A DNA stretch of 64,000 bases, taken from positions 233,549 to 297,548 of the forward strand of contig JAHEGD010000004.1 in the NCBI GenBank assembly GCA_024639885.1. Direction: 5' to 3'. Below are positions 40,739 to 49,125 of this stretch, piece by piece. Numbering within the stretch: the stretch's first letter is position 1; every line of letters starts with the position of its first letter. The translations under genes were made by a program, and so were the position numbers. Source of the stretch: Porticoccaceae bacterium. Lineage in GTDB: Bacteria; Pseudomonadota; Gammaproteobacteria; Pseudomonadales; Porticoccaceae. Under the pieces are notes generated by a model. That model made no database searches. It had not been told where the DNA came from and worked only from the letters and a program-made list of their open reading frames with translations.

Positions 40739-41818
40739 ATGAGTGAGAACCTGCTATATCGGCGTCATGTCGGCCTCTGGCTCGCCATCTGCGCGGCCAC
40801 CATTCTCGGTATGATTCTGCTCGGCGGGGTGACCCGGCTGACCAACTCCGGCCTGTCGATGGTCGAGTGGCGGCCACTGTTGGGGATTATCCCGCCGCTC
40901 AATCAAGAGCAGTGGCTGGCGGTCTTCGGCAAATATAAGAACTCCCCCGAGTACCAGATCGTCAACGCCGGCATGAGCCTGGCCGAGTTCAAATACATCT
41001 TTATGTACGAGTACCTACACCGGGTGCTGGGCCGCATCATCGGTGTGCTGTTTTTCGTCCCCTACCTCTACTTCCTGATCAAGGGTCGCATCCCGGTCGG
41101 CTACCGCGGCAAGTTGGCGCTGCTGTTTGTGCTCGGCGGCTGCCAGGGTCTACTCGGCTGGTTTATGGTCAAAAGCGGGCTGGTCGACAACCCGCGGGTC
41201 AGCCACTACCGGCTGACCGCCCACCTCGGCCTCGCGGTGCTGATCTTCGGTTTTATGGTCTGGCTGGCCAGCTCGCTACTCGCCTCGGCGCGCACAGAGG
41301 CGCTCAGCTGCGCCGGCGACCTGAAGATCCGCCGGGTCGGCTGGTTCGCCGCCACCGTCGCCGCACTGCTCTACCTAATGATTCTCTCCGGCGGTCTGGT
41401 CGCCGGCAGCCGCGCCGGCTACGCCTGGTCAACTTGGCCGCTGATGGGCGACAGCTTTATCCCGCCCGGGCTCTACGCGATGCAGCCGGTCTGGCTGGCC
41501 GCCTTCGAGGACCTGACCACCATCCAATTTAACCACCGGCTGTTTGCCTACCTGCTGGCGGTGCTCGGCGCCGCACTGGTGATCGCGGTCTGGCGCGCTA
41601 CCCGCGCACCGCGTATACGGCTGATTGCCGGCGTGTTTGGCGGGCTGCTGGTCACCCAGATTACGCTCGGTATTCACACCATTTTGCACCACGTGCCGAT
41701 CACCTCGGCGGCCGCCCACCAAGTGGTTGGCGTGACACTTTTCGGCAGCGCGCTGGCGTTGGCGCGCGCACTGCTGGCCAACCGCTCTGCCGACAGCGAC
41801 CCAGCCTCGGCCCCATAA
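40739..41818 (+). CDS. ctaA: heme A synthase (CtaA/Cox15)
   Basis: 359 residues with about eight membrane segments. The conserved His residues lie in [37 protein letters not shown] and [17 protein letters not shown]. The N-terminal [17 protein letters not shown] is the type 2 (alphaproteobacterial/mitochondrial-like) signature. It oxidises heme O to heme A for aa3-type oxidases. No oxidase subunit genes are adjacent; a cytochrome c follows 56 bases later. Confidence 0.94.
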   Translation: MSENLLYRRHVGLWLAICAATILGMILLGGVTRLTNSGLSMVEWRPLLGIIPPLNQEQWLAVFGKYKNSPEYQIVNAGMSLAEFKYIFMYEYLHRVLGRIIGVLFFVPYLYFLIKGRIPVGYRGKLALLFVLGGCQGLLGWFMVKSGLVDNPRVSHYRLTAHLGLAVLIFGFMVWLASSLLASARTEALSCAGDLKIRRVGWFAATVAALLYLMILSGGLVAGSRAGYAWSTWPLMGDSFIPPGLYAMQPVWLAAFEDLTTIQFNHRLFAYLLAVLGAALVIAVWRATRAPRIRLIAGVFGGLLVTQITLGIHTILHHVPITSAAAHQVVGVTLFGSALALARALLANRSADSDPASAP

Positions 41819-41874
41819 CCCGTTTACCAACCTGTTCTAACTTAACCACTGCTACTACAGCAAGGAGCAACACC

Positions 41875-42192
41875 ATGCTAAAGACCCTAAAAACCACTGC
41901 TATAGCCGCCGCTCTCACCGCCGGCGCACTGATCGCCAGCCCCGCCCTGGCCGGCGATGTCGCCGCAGGTAAAGCGAAAGCCATGATGTGTGCCGGCTGC
42001 CACGGCCCGGCCGGCATCAGCAACAACAACATGTGGCCCAACTTGGCGGGCCAGAAAGAGGGCTACCTGGCCTCGGCGCTGCGCGACTACCGCAGCGGCG
42101 CGCGTAACAATCCGATGATGAGCGGTATGGCCAAACCACTGAGCGATGCCGATATCACCAACTTGGCCGCTTACTTCGCCTCGCTGAAGTAG
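41875..42192 (+). CDS. periplasmic monoheme cytochrome c (class I)
   Basis: 105 residues with a signal peptide ending SPALA-G. The heme motif CAGCH is at 39-43, and the Met ligand is likely in [16 protein letters not shown]. The pattern [16 protein letters not shown] and [14 protein letters not shown] is typical of the cytochrome c4/c553-like group. AAGGAG precedes the ATG. It is followed by a strong terminator. Electron transfer in the periplasm is the expected role. Confidence 0.92.
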   Translation: MLKTLKTTAIAAALTAGALIASPALAGDVAAGKAKAMMCAGCHGPAGISNNNMWPNLAGQKEGYLASALRDYRSGARNNPMMSGMAKPLSDADITNLAAYFASLK

Positions 42193-42212
42193 AGGCCGGC
42201 CGGCTGTCGCCA

Positions 42213-42240
42213 AGACGCGCTCCGGCGCGTCTTTTTTTTT
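42213..42240 (+). terminator. strong rho-independent terminator
   Basis: AGACGCGC (42213-42220) and GCGCGTCT (42225-42232) form a perfect eight-base-pair stem closed by a TCCG tetraloop, followed by a run of T to 42240. It insulates the cytochrome c gene from the next operon. Confidence 0.93.
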
Positions 42241-42260
42241 CCCGCCATTTCGCCGCACCG

Positions 42261-42278
42261 GTTAAGTCTCCCTTAAGG
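42261..42278 (+). promoter_or_regulatory. TTAAG-N6-TTAAG direct repeat, BqsR/PmrA-type response-regulator box
   Basis: The sequence GTTAAGTCTCCCTTAAGG holds two TTAAG copies (42262-42266 and 42273-42277) one helical turn apart. TTAAG-N6-TTAAG is the reported site of P. aeruginosa BqsR and also fits the PmrA/QseB box CTTAAG-N5-CTTAAG. It lies 56 bases upstream of the first ATG of a long operon that encodes an OmpR-type regulator and kinase. A weak -10-like TACTGT (42288-42293) follows, compatible with an activator-dependent promoter. Confidence 0.75.
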
Positions 42279-42333
42279 TTGGCCCGCTACTGTTTCGCTC
42301 AATCTACGATTAATTTGAGCGATCGATCAGTTA

Positions 42334-43029
42334 ATGACCCACAGCCTGCCAGACACGCCAGCCGCCGAGCGGATTGATCCGCCGTGCTCACTGGCCTTAA
42401 ACCACCCCAACAGCGCCGGCTATGCAGCCAGCGCGGCCACTATTCGCCGCCACTACTGGCAGAGCCACCACGCTCAGCTGGCCACTACTATGCCCCTGCT
42501 ACTGTCGCTGTCAGTCGATGATCAGGGTGTACAAGCTGCGCTGGGGCTGCGCTGTGCGGCCGTCGAGCCGCTATTTTTAGAGCACTACCTGGATGCCCCG
42601 ATTGAATCGGCGATTGCCAGCGCCGCCGCTATGCCAGTGTTGCGCGAGCGAATAGTCGAAATCGGCAATCTCGTCGCCACACGGCGCACCGGCAGCCAGC
42701 AGCTTTTTATACTAATGACCGCCATCGTTGCTGCCGCTGGATTCCAGTGGATGACCTTTACCGCGACCCCGCAGGTAGCCAAACTGATTGGCCGGCTCGG
42801 TTATACACCGCTCGACCTCGGCGTTGCCGAACCGGGTAGGCTCGCCGACAGAGGGGCTTGCTGGGGGAATTACTTCAATACCGCGCCGCGACTGCAGGCC
42901 GGTCGTCTCAGCGCGGCGATGGCTGCGCTAAACGCTAATCCGCGCTGCGCCACACTGCTTGCCGAGCGCCAGCCGATCATCGCCGAACTCGCAGCACGAC
43001 TCGAGCGAGCCTGTCACCGTGTGGACTAA
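42334..43029 (+). CDS. thermostable-hemolysin family protein (T_hemolysin)
   Basis: 231 residues. The family pattern is visible: RERIVEIGNLVATRRTGSQQ, then GFQWMTFTATPQVAKLIGRL, then the RGACWGNYF and LQAGRLSAAM segments near the C-terminus. The family name comes from a Vibrio hemolytic protein. The sequence has no signal peptide or membrane segment, and the EIGNLxx segment is reminiscent of acyl/acetyltransferase folds, so a cytoplasmic enzymatic role beside the next three genes is more likely than a toxin. This is inference. It is the first gene after the TTAAG box and overlaps the next gene by 11 bases. Confidence 0.8.
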   Translation: MTHSLPDTPAAERIDPPCSLALNHPNSAGYAASAATIRRHYWQSHHAQLATTMPLLLSLSVDDQGVQAALGLRCAAVEPLFLEHYLDAPIESAIASAAAMPVLRERIVEIGNLVATRRTGSQQLFILMTAIVAAAGFQWMTFTATPQVAKLIGRLGYTPLDLGVAEPGRLADRGACWGNYFNTAPRLQAGRLSAAMAALNANPRCATLLAERQPIIAELAARLERACHRVD

Positions 43030-44509
43030 ACCTCTCAGTAAATTCGCAACAGCACAGCGGCGTCACGCTATCGATCCGACCGCCGTTGCGCTGTCGGATA
43101 GCGCCCGCCAGGTGAGTTGGGCGCAGTTGGCCGAGGCGGTTGAAGCTGTCGCTGCAGAACTGAGCTCCCTCCGCATCAAAAGGCTGGCGCTGGTCGCCGA
43201 TAACAGCGTCGACTGGGCGCTGATCGACCTGGCCGCCCAACAGGCCGAGATCGTATTGATTCCGCTCCCCAACTTCTTCACTGCGGCACAGGCCAGACAC
43301 AGCGCGCAAGCGGCTGGGGTGGACTATCTGATCGCCGACCAACTTCCGTTGGCGTGGCTGCAGGCACTGGCACTGCAAGCCAATACGGGGCAGCCACTGT
43401 CGGCCGCCCCGCGCATGTCCGGCTACCGATTAGCGGTGGCAACGCAGCGCCCAGAGCTGCCCCGGGGATGTCAAAAAATCACTTTCACCTCGGGTTCCAC
43501 CGGTGCACCGAAAGGGGTCTGCTTAACGGCTGAGCATCAGTGGCAGGTGGCCGAATCACTGGCCGACGCCATCGGCTTGAACAAGCCGCGCCACCTGGGC
43601 TTGCTCCCTCTGGCAACGCTGCTGGAGAACATCGCCGGAATCTACACCCCATTGTGGTGCGGCGGATCAGTCTGTTTCGCCGCGGCCAGTGAGCGCGGCT
43701 TGAGCGGCAGCTCTGAGCTGTCACCCGAGCGGTTGCTCGATTGCATCGCCAGCCGACAACCCGATTCGCTGATCGCTATCCCGGCACTATTGACCCTGTT
43801 GGTAGCAGCAGCTGAGCAGGGCTGGCAGCCGCCCACCACACTAAAATTCATCGCCGTCGGTGGGGCCAGGACTGCCCCACAGTTAATTACCGCAGCGGCA
43901 CGACTGGGGCTGCCGGTCTACGAGGGCTATGGTCTATCCGAGTGCGGCTCGGTGGTGGCGCTGAATCGCCCCGCCGCCAACCTGGCCGGCAGCGCCGGAA
44001 AAATTCTCGATCACTGCCAAGTCAGGGTTGAGAACGGCCAGCTGGTTATTGAGCGGCCGTGCTTTCTCGGCTATGTCGGCGACCGCGCCAGCTGGGGCGC
44101 TATCGAGGTCGCCAGCGGTGACTTAGCAAGCCTCGATGAAGCGGGCTTTTTAACCATCCGCGGGCGCAAGAACCATCTGCTAATTACCAGTTTTGGCCGC
44201 AACGTCTCACCGGAATGGGTCGAGTCACTGCTGCTTGGCGGGACCCTATTGCGCCGCTGTGTGGTGGTCGGTGACGCCCAGCCACAGCTCACTGCGCTGA
44301 TCGACAACCAACCATCGCTCAGCGATCGGGCCATCGAGGATTGGCTGGCCCGCTGTAACGCCGAGCTCCCTGACTATGCCCAAGTGCACCATTGGATCCG
44401 GCTCGACGAGCGACAGTGGCAGCCACTGTTAACCGCCAACGGCCGCCCGCGGCGTGCGCTTATCCAGACATTTTTTAATCGCCTAACCACCATCGAGGAG
44501 ACGCAATGA
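43019..44509 (+). CDS. AMP-binding acyl-CoA synthetase/ligase-like protein
   Basis: 496 residues from GTG 43019. The ANL-superfamily core motifs are present: TFTSGSTGAPKGVCL (A3, about residue 157), GYGLSECGSVVAL (A5, about 303), and the hinge region GDLASLDEAGFLTIRGRKNHLL (A7/A8). The A10 segment reads LLTANGRPRRALI; the catalytic Lys usual in N-G-K is Arg here. It probably activates an acyl or other carboxylate as adenylate; the substrate is unknown. It is coupled to genes on both sides by overlaps. Confidence 0.87.
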   Translation: MWTKPLSKFATAQRRHAIDPTAVALSDSARQVSWAQLAEAVEAVAAELSSLRIKRLALVADNSVDWALIDLAAQQAEIVLIPLPNFFTAAQARHSAQAAGVDYLIADQLPLAWLQALALQANTGQPLSAAPRMSGYRLAVATQRPELPRGCQKITFTSGSTGAPKGVCLTAEHQWQVAESLADAIGLNKPRHLGLLPLATLLENIAGIYTPLWCGGSVCFAAASERGLSGSSELSPERLLDCIASRQPDSLIAIPALLTLLVAAAEQGWQPPTTLKFIAVGGARTAPQLITAAARLGLPVYEGYGLSECGSVVALNRPAANLAGSAGKILDHCQVRVENGQLVIERPCFLGYVGDRASWGAIEVASGDLASLDEAGFLTIRGRKNHLLITSFGRNVSPEWVESLLLGGTLLRRCVVVGDAQPQLTALIDNQPSLSDRAIEDWLARCNAELPDYAQVHHWIRLDERQWQPLLTANGRPRRALIQTFFNRLTTIEETQ

Positions 44510-45189
44510 GCCAGTTCTATCAGTATTTACAGGACGCCACCGCGAATGACCGCGACTACATCAGCTCGGCACCGATCATCCAGCAGGCACTCGCCGGCGC
44601 TATCGATGGCGATCACTATGCGGCGTTTTTGCTGCAGGCCTACCACCATGTTCGCCATACTACTCCGCTGTTGATGGCCTGCGGTGGTCGGCTTGGCGGC
44701 GCCTACGAATGGCTGCGCAACGCGGTAGCCGAGTACATCGAAGAGGAGCTCGGTCACCAAGAGTGGGTACTCAACGACATCGCCGCAGTCGGGTTTGATA
44801 AAGAGCTGGCCCGCCACTCAACCCCCAATCCAGCCACCGAGTTGATGGTCAGCTACGCCTACGACACCATTGCCCGCGGCAACCCCGTCGCCTTTTTTGG
44901 CATGGTGCAGGTGCTCGAAGGGACCAGCGTGAGCATCGCCGACGCCGCAGCCGATGCCATCCAGCGCGCTACCGGGCTACCCAGTAGCGCCTTCAGCTAC
45001 CTTCGCTCGCACGGCGCGCTCGACCAAGATCATGTCCGATTTTTTGCTGACACAATGAACAAAATTGACCTGGCCGAGGATCAGGCGGCCATTATTCACG
45101 CCGCTAAAATGTTCTATCGGCTGTACGGCAATGTATTTCGTGCCATCGAGCCGAGCCAGGTCGCCGCGCTGAGGAGCCGCGCCGCATGA
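44506..45189 (+). CDS. heme-oxygenase-like diiron oxidase family (iron-containing redox enzyme, TenA-like fold)
   Basis: 227 residues, all-helical. The metal-ligand pattern of heme-oxygenase-like diiron oxidases can be placed: Glu81-x2-His84 (EELGHQEW), Glu138 (QVLEGTS), and His169-x3-Asp173-x2-His176 (HGALDQDHVRF). UndA, which makes 1-undecene from lauric acid, and several N-oxygenases share it. These proteins are often misannotated as TenA regulators. It overlaps both neighbours by four bases. Its place between an AMP ligase and an SDR suggests oxidative tailoring of an acyl substrate; the substrate is not determined. Confidence 0.82.
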   Translation: MSQFYQYLQDATANDRDYISSAPIIQQALAGAIDGDHYAAFLLQAYHHVRHTTPLLMACGGRLGGAYEWLRNAVAEYIEEELGHQEWVLNDIAAVGFDKELARHSTPNPATELMVSYAYDTIARGNPVAFFGMVQVLEGTSVSIADAAADAIQRATGLPSSAFSYLRSHGALDQDHVRFFADTMNKIDLAEDQAAIIHAAKMFYRLYGNVFRAIEPSQVAALRSRAA

Positions 45190-45983
45190 ACCCCAGCAAC
45201 CGTTTCACCGGCAAAACCATCCTACTGACCGGCGCCACCGGTGGGCTCGGCGAGGCGCTCGCCCACCAGCTGGCGGAGTCCGGCGCGACACTGCTATTGA
45301 CCGCCCGCAGCGCCCCCGCACTGGTGCAATTAGCGGCGGCTTTACCCGGCTCACATCGCCATTTTGCCGCTGACATCGCGATTGCAGACGACCGCGAGGC
45401 ACTGGTCAGTTGGGTCAGCGATCAGACCCTAGACGGCCTGATTAACAATGCGGGCGTGGGCCAGCTCGGCCTCGTCGGCGAGCAAACCAGCATCACCATC
45501 GAACAGCTGCTGGCGGTCAACCTCACCGCGCCGGTGCAGCTCTGCGAGGCGCTGGTACCGTCGCTACGGCGGCGCCCCGATGCGCTATTGGTCAATATCG
45601 GATCGATCCTTGGCAGTATCGGCCTGCCCGGCTCGGCGCTCTACGGCGCCAGTAAGGCCGGGCTGCAGCGCTATAGCGAAGCATTGCGACGCGAGCTCAG
45701 CGATAGCTCGATAGCGGTCTACTACTGCGCGCCGCGAGCATTGGCAACCGCTTTCAATAGTGATCAGACGGTAGCCATGAACCGGGCGCTGGGCACGGCT
45801 GTCGACTCGCCGCGCGATGTCGCCGAACAGCTCCTGCAGCGCTGCCAAGGGCAGCCGCGCAGTTACTTCTTTGGTTGGCCCGAAAAACTGTTGGTCAGAC
45901 TCAACGCGCTACTGCCGGGCCTGGTCGATGGAGGAGTCAAAAAACAGCTGGCAACTATTCGCCGCTTTGCCGGCCAACCATAA
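45186..45983 (+). CDS. short-chain dehydrogenase/reductase
   Basis: 265 residues, classical SDR. The cofactor loop is LLTGATGGLGEAL, the NNAG motif is intact (GLINNAGVGQ), and the catalytic Ser and Tyr-x3-Lys are in NIGSILGSIG and SALYGASKAG. An NAD(P)-dependent carbonyl/alcohol conversion is expected. The C-terminal FGWPEKLLVRLNALLPGLVD resembles SDRs acting on lipid-like substrates, a weak hint. The ATG overlaps the upstream stop (ATGA). Confidence 0.93.
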   Translation: MNPSNRFTGKTILLTGATGGLGEALAHQLAESGATLLLTARSAPALVQLAAALPGSHRHFAADIAIADDREALVSWVSDQTLDGLINNAGVGQLGLVGEQTSITIEQLLAVNLTAPVQLCEALVPSLRRRPDALLVNIGSILGSIGLPGSALYGASKAGLQRYSEALRRELSDSSIAVYYCAPRALATAFNSDQTVAMNRALGTAVDSPRDVAEQLLQRCQGQPRSYFFGWPEKLLVRLNALLPGLVDGGVKKQLATIRRFAGQP

Positions 45984-46017
45984 CCAGACCTGTAGTTAGC
46001 CCCACTGGAGAGCTCCC

Positions 46018-46683
46018 ATGCCAAATCAGCAACCAACCTACCAATCAATACCGCCATGCCACCGCCGTGTCGCCCGCGCACTGGTCACTGCACTCTGTCT
46101 GGCGATCACCTGTGCAGCTAACGCGACGCCGCTTGAGCAGCTTCAACAGCGCTGGGCCGAGGTCAACTACCAGCTCGCCGACGACAGCCAAGTTGACGCT
46201 TTCGCAGCTCTGCTAGAGGCGGCCAATACGGCGCTGGTCGCCGATCCGGGCAGTGCCGAGCTGCTGATCTGGCGCGGTATCATTCAATCGACCTACGCCG
46301 GCGCCAAGGGCGGGCTTGCCGCACTGACTTTAGCCAAGGCAGCGAAGACCGATCTCGAAGCGGCGCTAGCCATAGACCCCACAGCGCTGGACGGCTCTGG
46401 CTATACCAGCCTGGGAACTCTCTACGCCAATGTGCCGGGCTGGCCGATCGGCTTCGGCTCTGACAAAAAAGCGCGCCAGCTGCTTGAACAGGCGCTGCAG
46501 ATCAATCCTAACGGCATTGATAGCAACTACTTTTATGCCGAATTTATGCGCAGTGAGGATAAACTAAGCCGCGCCCGCGAACACTACCAGCGCGCCTTGG
46601 CGGCGCCGGCGCGGCCCAACCGGTCGCTGGCCGATCGCGGCCGGCGCGCCGAGATCGAGCTGGCGCTGGCCGCTCTGGACTGA
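46018..46683 (+). CDS. exported TPR-repeat protein of unknown function
   Basis: 221 residues with an N-terminal hydrophobic signal (ALVTALCLAITCAANA) and GGAGAG before the ATG. Three TPR-like helix pairs are visible: VDAFAALLEAANTALVADPG, AKTDLEAALAIDPTALDG and ARQLLEQALQINPNG, with another near the end. A Gly-rich segment (GTLYANVPGWPIGFGSDKKA) sits between. It should be a periplasmic scaffold. Function not recognised; its operon position between the SDR and the response regulator is the main clue. Confidence 0.75.
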   Translation: MPNQQPTYQSIPPCHRRVARALVTALCLAITCAANATPLEQLQQRWAEVNYQLADDSQVDAFAALLEAANTALVADPGSAELLIWRGIIQSTYAGAKGGLAALTLAKAAKTDLEAALAIDPTALDGSGYTSLGTLYANVPGWPIGFGSDKKARQLLEQALQINPNGIDSNYFYAEFMRSEDKLSRAREHYQRALAAPARPNRSLADRGRRAEIELALAALD

Positions 46684-46712
46684 GTGCAACGCGCGGCAAC
46701 CGAGGCAACCCT

Positions 46713-47372
46713 GTGAAGCTACTGTTAATTGAGGACGATACCATTCTCGCCGCGGCACTCGATCGCGCCCTTCGCGATGAGGGCTTTATTGTCGAGGCGG
46801 TCACCGATGGCGGTGCGGCACTGCGGTTCTGCCGCGCTTTCGAGCCCGAGATCGCGGTTCTCGACCTGGGGCTGCCAGATATCGACGGTATAAAGTTGTT
46901 GGCCAAACTGCGCGAGCTCGATCGCAACCTCGCCGTTCTTGTATTGACCGCGCGCGACGGCATCGCCGACAAAGTCGCCGCACTCGATGCCGGCGCCGAC
47001 GACTACCTGATTAAACCGTTCGAGACCGCCGAGCTGATGGCGCGGCTGCGTGTGCTCAGCCGCCGGCTCGGAACCGCTGACAGCGCGTTGATTCAAATCG
47101 GCCCAATCAGCTTACAACTCGGCCACCACACGGCGATGCGCGACGGTGAGACGCTGGCGTTGACCCGTCGTGAGTACATGTTGCTCAAGGCTTTAATGTG
47201 CGCCGCAGGCCGTGTTCAAACCAAACAATCGCTGGAACAAAAGCTCTACGGCTGGGGAGAGGAGGTAGCCAGCAATACCATCGAAGTACACATAAGCAAC
47301 TTGCGTAAAAAACTGCCGGAAAAGTTTATCCAGACCATACGCGGAGTCGGCTACACTGTGGCCAGAACTTAG
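46713..47372 (+). CDS. OmpR/PhoB-family response regulator (QseB/PmrA/BqsR-like)
   Basis: 219 residues from GTG 46713. The receiver domain has acidic pocket EDD at 7-9, phospho-acceptor Asp51 (AVLDLGLPD) and the Lys in YLIKPF. The C-terminal winged helix carries LTRREYMLLKALM and NTIEVHISNLRKKL. This subgroup binds direct repeats of the TTAAG type, and such a repeat (42261-42278) lies at the head of its own operon. The partner kinase follows after 29 bases. Confidence 0.93.
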   Translation: MKLLLIEDDTILAAALDRALRDEGFIVEAVTDGGAALRFCRAFEPEIAVLDLGLPDIDGIKLLAKLRELDRNLAVLVLTARDGIADKVAALDAGADDYLIKPFETAELMARLRVLSRRLGTADSALIQIGPISLQLGHHTAMRDGETLALTRREYMLLKALMCAAGRVQTKQSLEQKLYGWGEEVASNTIEVHISNLRKKLPEKFIQTIRGVGYTVART

Positions 47373-47401
47373 CCCTCAGCCACCTGCCACGCCAACCCAC
47401 T

Positions 47402-48760
47402 ATGAAAGCGATACGCACCTTTTTAATTGTCGTTCTGCTATCGGTGGTCTGCCTAGTGAATTTCGTCGCTGCCCTGCATGGCTATCAGCGCAGCATGCAA
47501 AAAGCCGACCAGCTGCTGGCCCAGCAGTTGCAATCAACTGGCCAACTACTCTATCGACTCTACCAGCTACTGCCAGCCGAGCCTTCCAACCAGCGTCTAG
47601 CCGAGCTACTCGGCGAGCAATTTCTATTCCAAATCTGGCGCGGTGAAACGCTGCTTGCTCATTCTGCCAATGCCCCCAGCACGCCGTTTGCCACTGCCAC
47701 AGCACGCGGCGCACTAAAACAGACCCGCTACTACCGCGGTGGCCAATGGCACTACGAATTTATCGACAAGCCGCCGTTGTTGATGATCATCGCCGAACCC
47801 GAAGGGCTCTATTCCGCGCTGATTGAAGAGATGATTATCGACTCGATTCTGCCGATCATCTGGGTGCTGCCTGCGATCGCTCTGTTGGTCTGGCTGATTG
47901 TCCGTCGCGGTCTCGCGCCACTGCGCCAGTTGGCGAGAGTCTTACACCAGCGCAGCGACCAGGATTTGCGGCCGCTCAACGACCGCGACTACCCCAACGA
48001 GATTCGCACCGTGGTCACCGCCACCAACCAGCTGCTGCACCGGCTCGACCTGGCATTCGGGCGCGAACGGCGCTTCGCCGCCGATGCCGCCCACGAACTG
48101 CGCACCCCTCTGGCCGGACTAAAGGTCAACCTGCACAACTTGCGCCGCCAGTACTCCAGCGACAGCGACGAGGCCGATACACTGCTCGCGCTCAACGCCA
48201 GTGTCGACCGGATGAGCCACTCGATCGAGCAAATTTTGGCTCTCCACCGGTTTAGTCCAGAGCAGTTCGAAAGCAACCTGGAACGACTTGACCTCACTCA
48301 GCTGGCCCGCGATACCATCGCCGAATGCTACGTCATGATCGAACAGCGCGACCAGACCATCGGGTTGAGCGGGCAAGATTGCCCGATCTACGCCGACCGC
48401 TTTGCATTGACCACAGTACTGCGCAACCTGATCGACAATGCCAGCAAATACACACCGAACGGTGGCCGAGTCGAGCTCACCGTAACCGCGGATGAACAGT
48501 GCGCCACACTGCGCATTGAGGACTCGGGGCCGGGTATCGCCAGCGCCGAGCGAGAAGCGGTCACTGACCGCTTTTATCGGATTGGTCAAGACCGCAATAG
48601 CAGCGGCATCACCGGCAGCGGACTCGGGCTGTCGATTGTTAAGTCTATTGTCACGCTGCACTGCGGCGAGATTCACCTAGACCGCTCGAAGCGGCTTGGC
48701 GGGCTAGACTGCCGCGTCAGCCTGCCGTTGAACAGCCCGACATTGAGGAGTGGCGCTTGA
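47402..48760 (+). CDS. sensor histidine kinase
   Basis: 452 residues. Two membrane segments (about 5-25 and about 151-170) flank a periplasmic domain of roughly 125 residues. A HAMP-like linker, the DHp helix with phospho-His at about 230 (DAAHELRTPLAG), and an ATPase domain with N-box LIDNASKYTPNGG and GSGLGLSIVKSIV follow. The architecture is QseC/PmrB/BqsS-like. The RExxE iron-sensing motif reported for BqsS is not seen in the periplasmic part, so the signal is uncertain. Base composition is less GC-rich than flanking genes by eye. Its stop overlaps the next start (TTGA). Confidence 0.92.
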   Translation: MKAIRTFLIVVLLSVVCLVNFVAALHGYQRSMQKADQLLAQQLQSTGQLLYRLYQLLPAEPSNQRLAELLGEQFLFQIWRGETLLAHSANAPSTPFATATARGALKQTRYYRGGQWHYEFIDKPPLLMIIAEPEGLYSALIEEMIIDSILPIIWVLPAIALLVWLIVRRGLAPLRQLARVLHQRSDQDLRPLNDRDYPNEIRTVVTATNQLLHRLDLAFGRERRFAADAAHELRTPLAGLKVNLHNLRRQYSSDSDEADTLLALNASVDRMSHSIEQILALHRFSPEQFESNLERLDLTQLARDTIAECYVMIEQRDQTIGLSGQDCPIYADRFALTTVLRNLIDNASKYTPNGGRVELTVTADEQCATLRIEDSGPGIASAEREAVTDRFYRIGQDRNSSGITGSGLGLSIVKSIVTLHCGEIHLDRSKRLGGLDCRVSLPLNSPTLRSGA

Positions 48761-49125
48761 AACTTAAACACATAAAGATCGCCAAGCTTCGCCGTGCCTT
48801 CCTGCTGGCCACGCTGACAACCGCTTGTCACAGCTGGGCTGCGCCAGTCATTGAGCTGGCTATCGAAAACAACCGGTTTATTCCCGACCTGCTGCTGATA
48901 CCCGCTGACACCAAAATTAAACTGTTGATTCACAACCGCGACAGCGCAGCCGAGGAGTTCGAAAGCTTTGAGCTGAACCGCGAAAAAGTGATTCTCGGCA
49001 ACACTAAGACGGTGATCTTCATTGGACCGCTGGCACCCGGTGATTACGGTTTTTTTGGTGAATTTAACCCGACCAGCGCGCAGGGTATCGTGCGCGCGGT
49101 AGCCACCGGCGAGGGGTCGCCATGA
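48757..49125 (+). CDS. exported cupredoxin-fold protein
   Basis: 122 residues, starting at TTG 48757 with GAGGAG six bases upstream. A signal peptide (AFLLATLTTACHSWAAP) precedes a single cupredoxin-like domain: PVIELAIENNRFIPDLLLIPA, EEFESFELNREKVIL and PLAPGDYGFFGEFNP. The Cys and His ligands of a type 1 copper site are not present in the mature domain; acidic residues are. Proteins of this type accompany FTR1 permeases and are thought to handle iron or another metal in the periplasm. It overlaps the permease gene by four bases. Confidence 0.82.
   Translation: MKLKHIKIAKLRRAFLLATLTTACHSWAAPVIELAIENNRFIPDLLLIPADTKIKLLIHNRDSAAEEFESFELNREKVILGNTKTVIFIGPLAPGDYGFFGEFNPTSAQGIVRAVATGEGSP

Noticed and set aside
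42334..43029. Hemolysin toxin
   Set aside because: The family name suggests a toxin, but there is no signal peptide or pore-like region and the operon partners are metabolic enzymes; a cytoplasmic enzyme role is more plausible.
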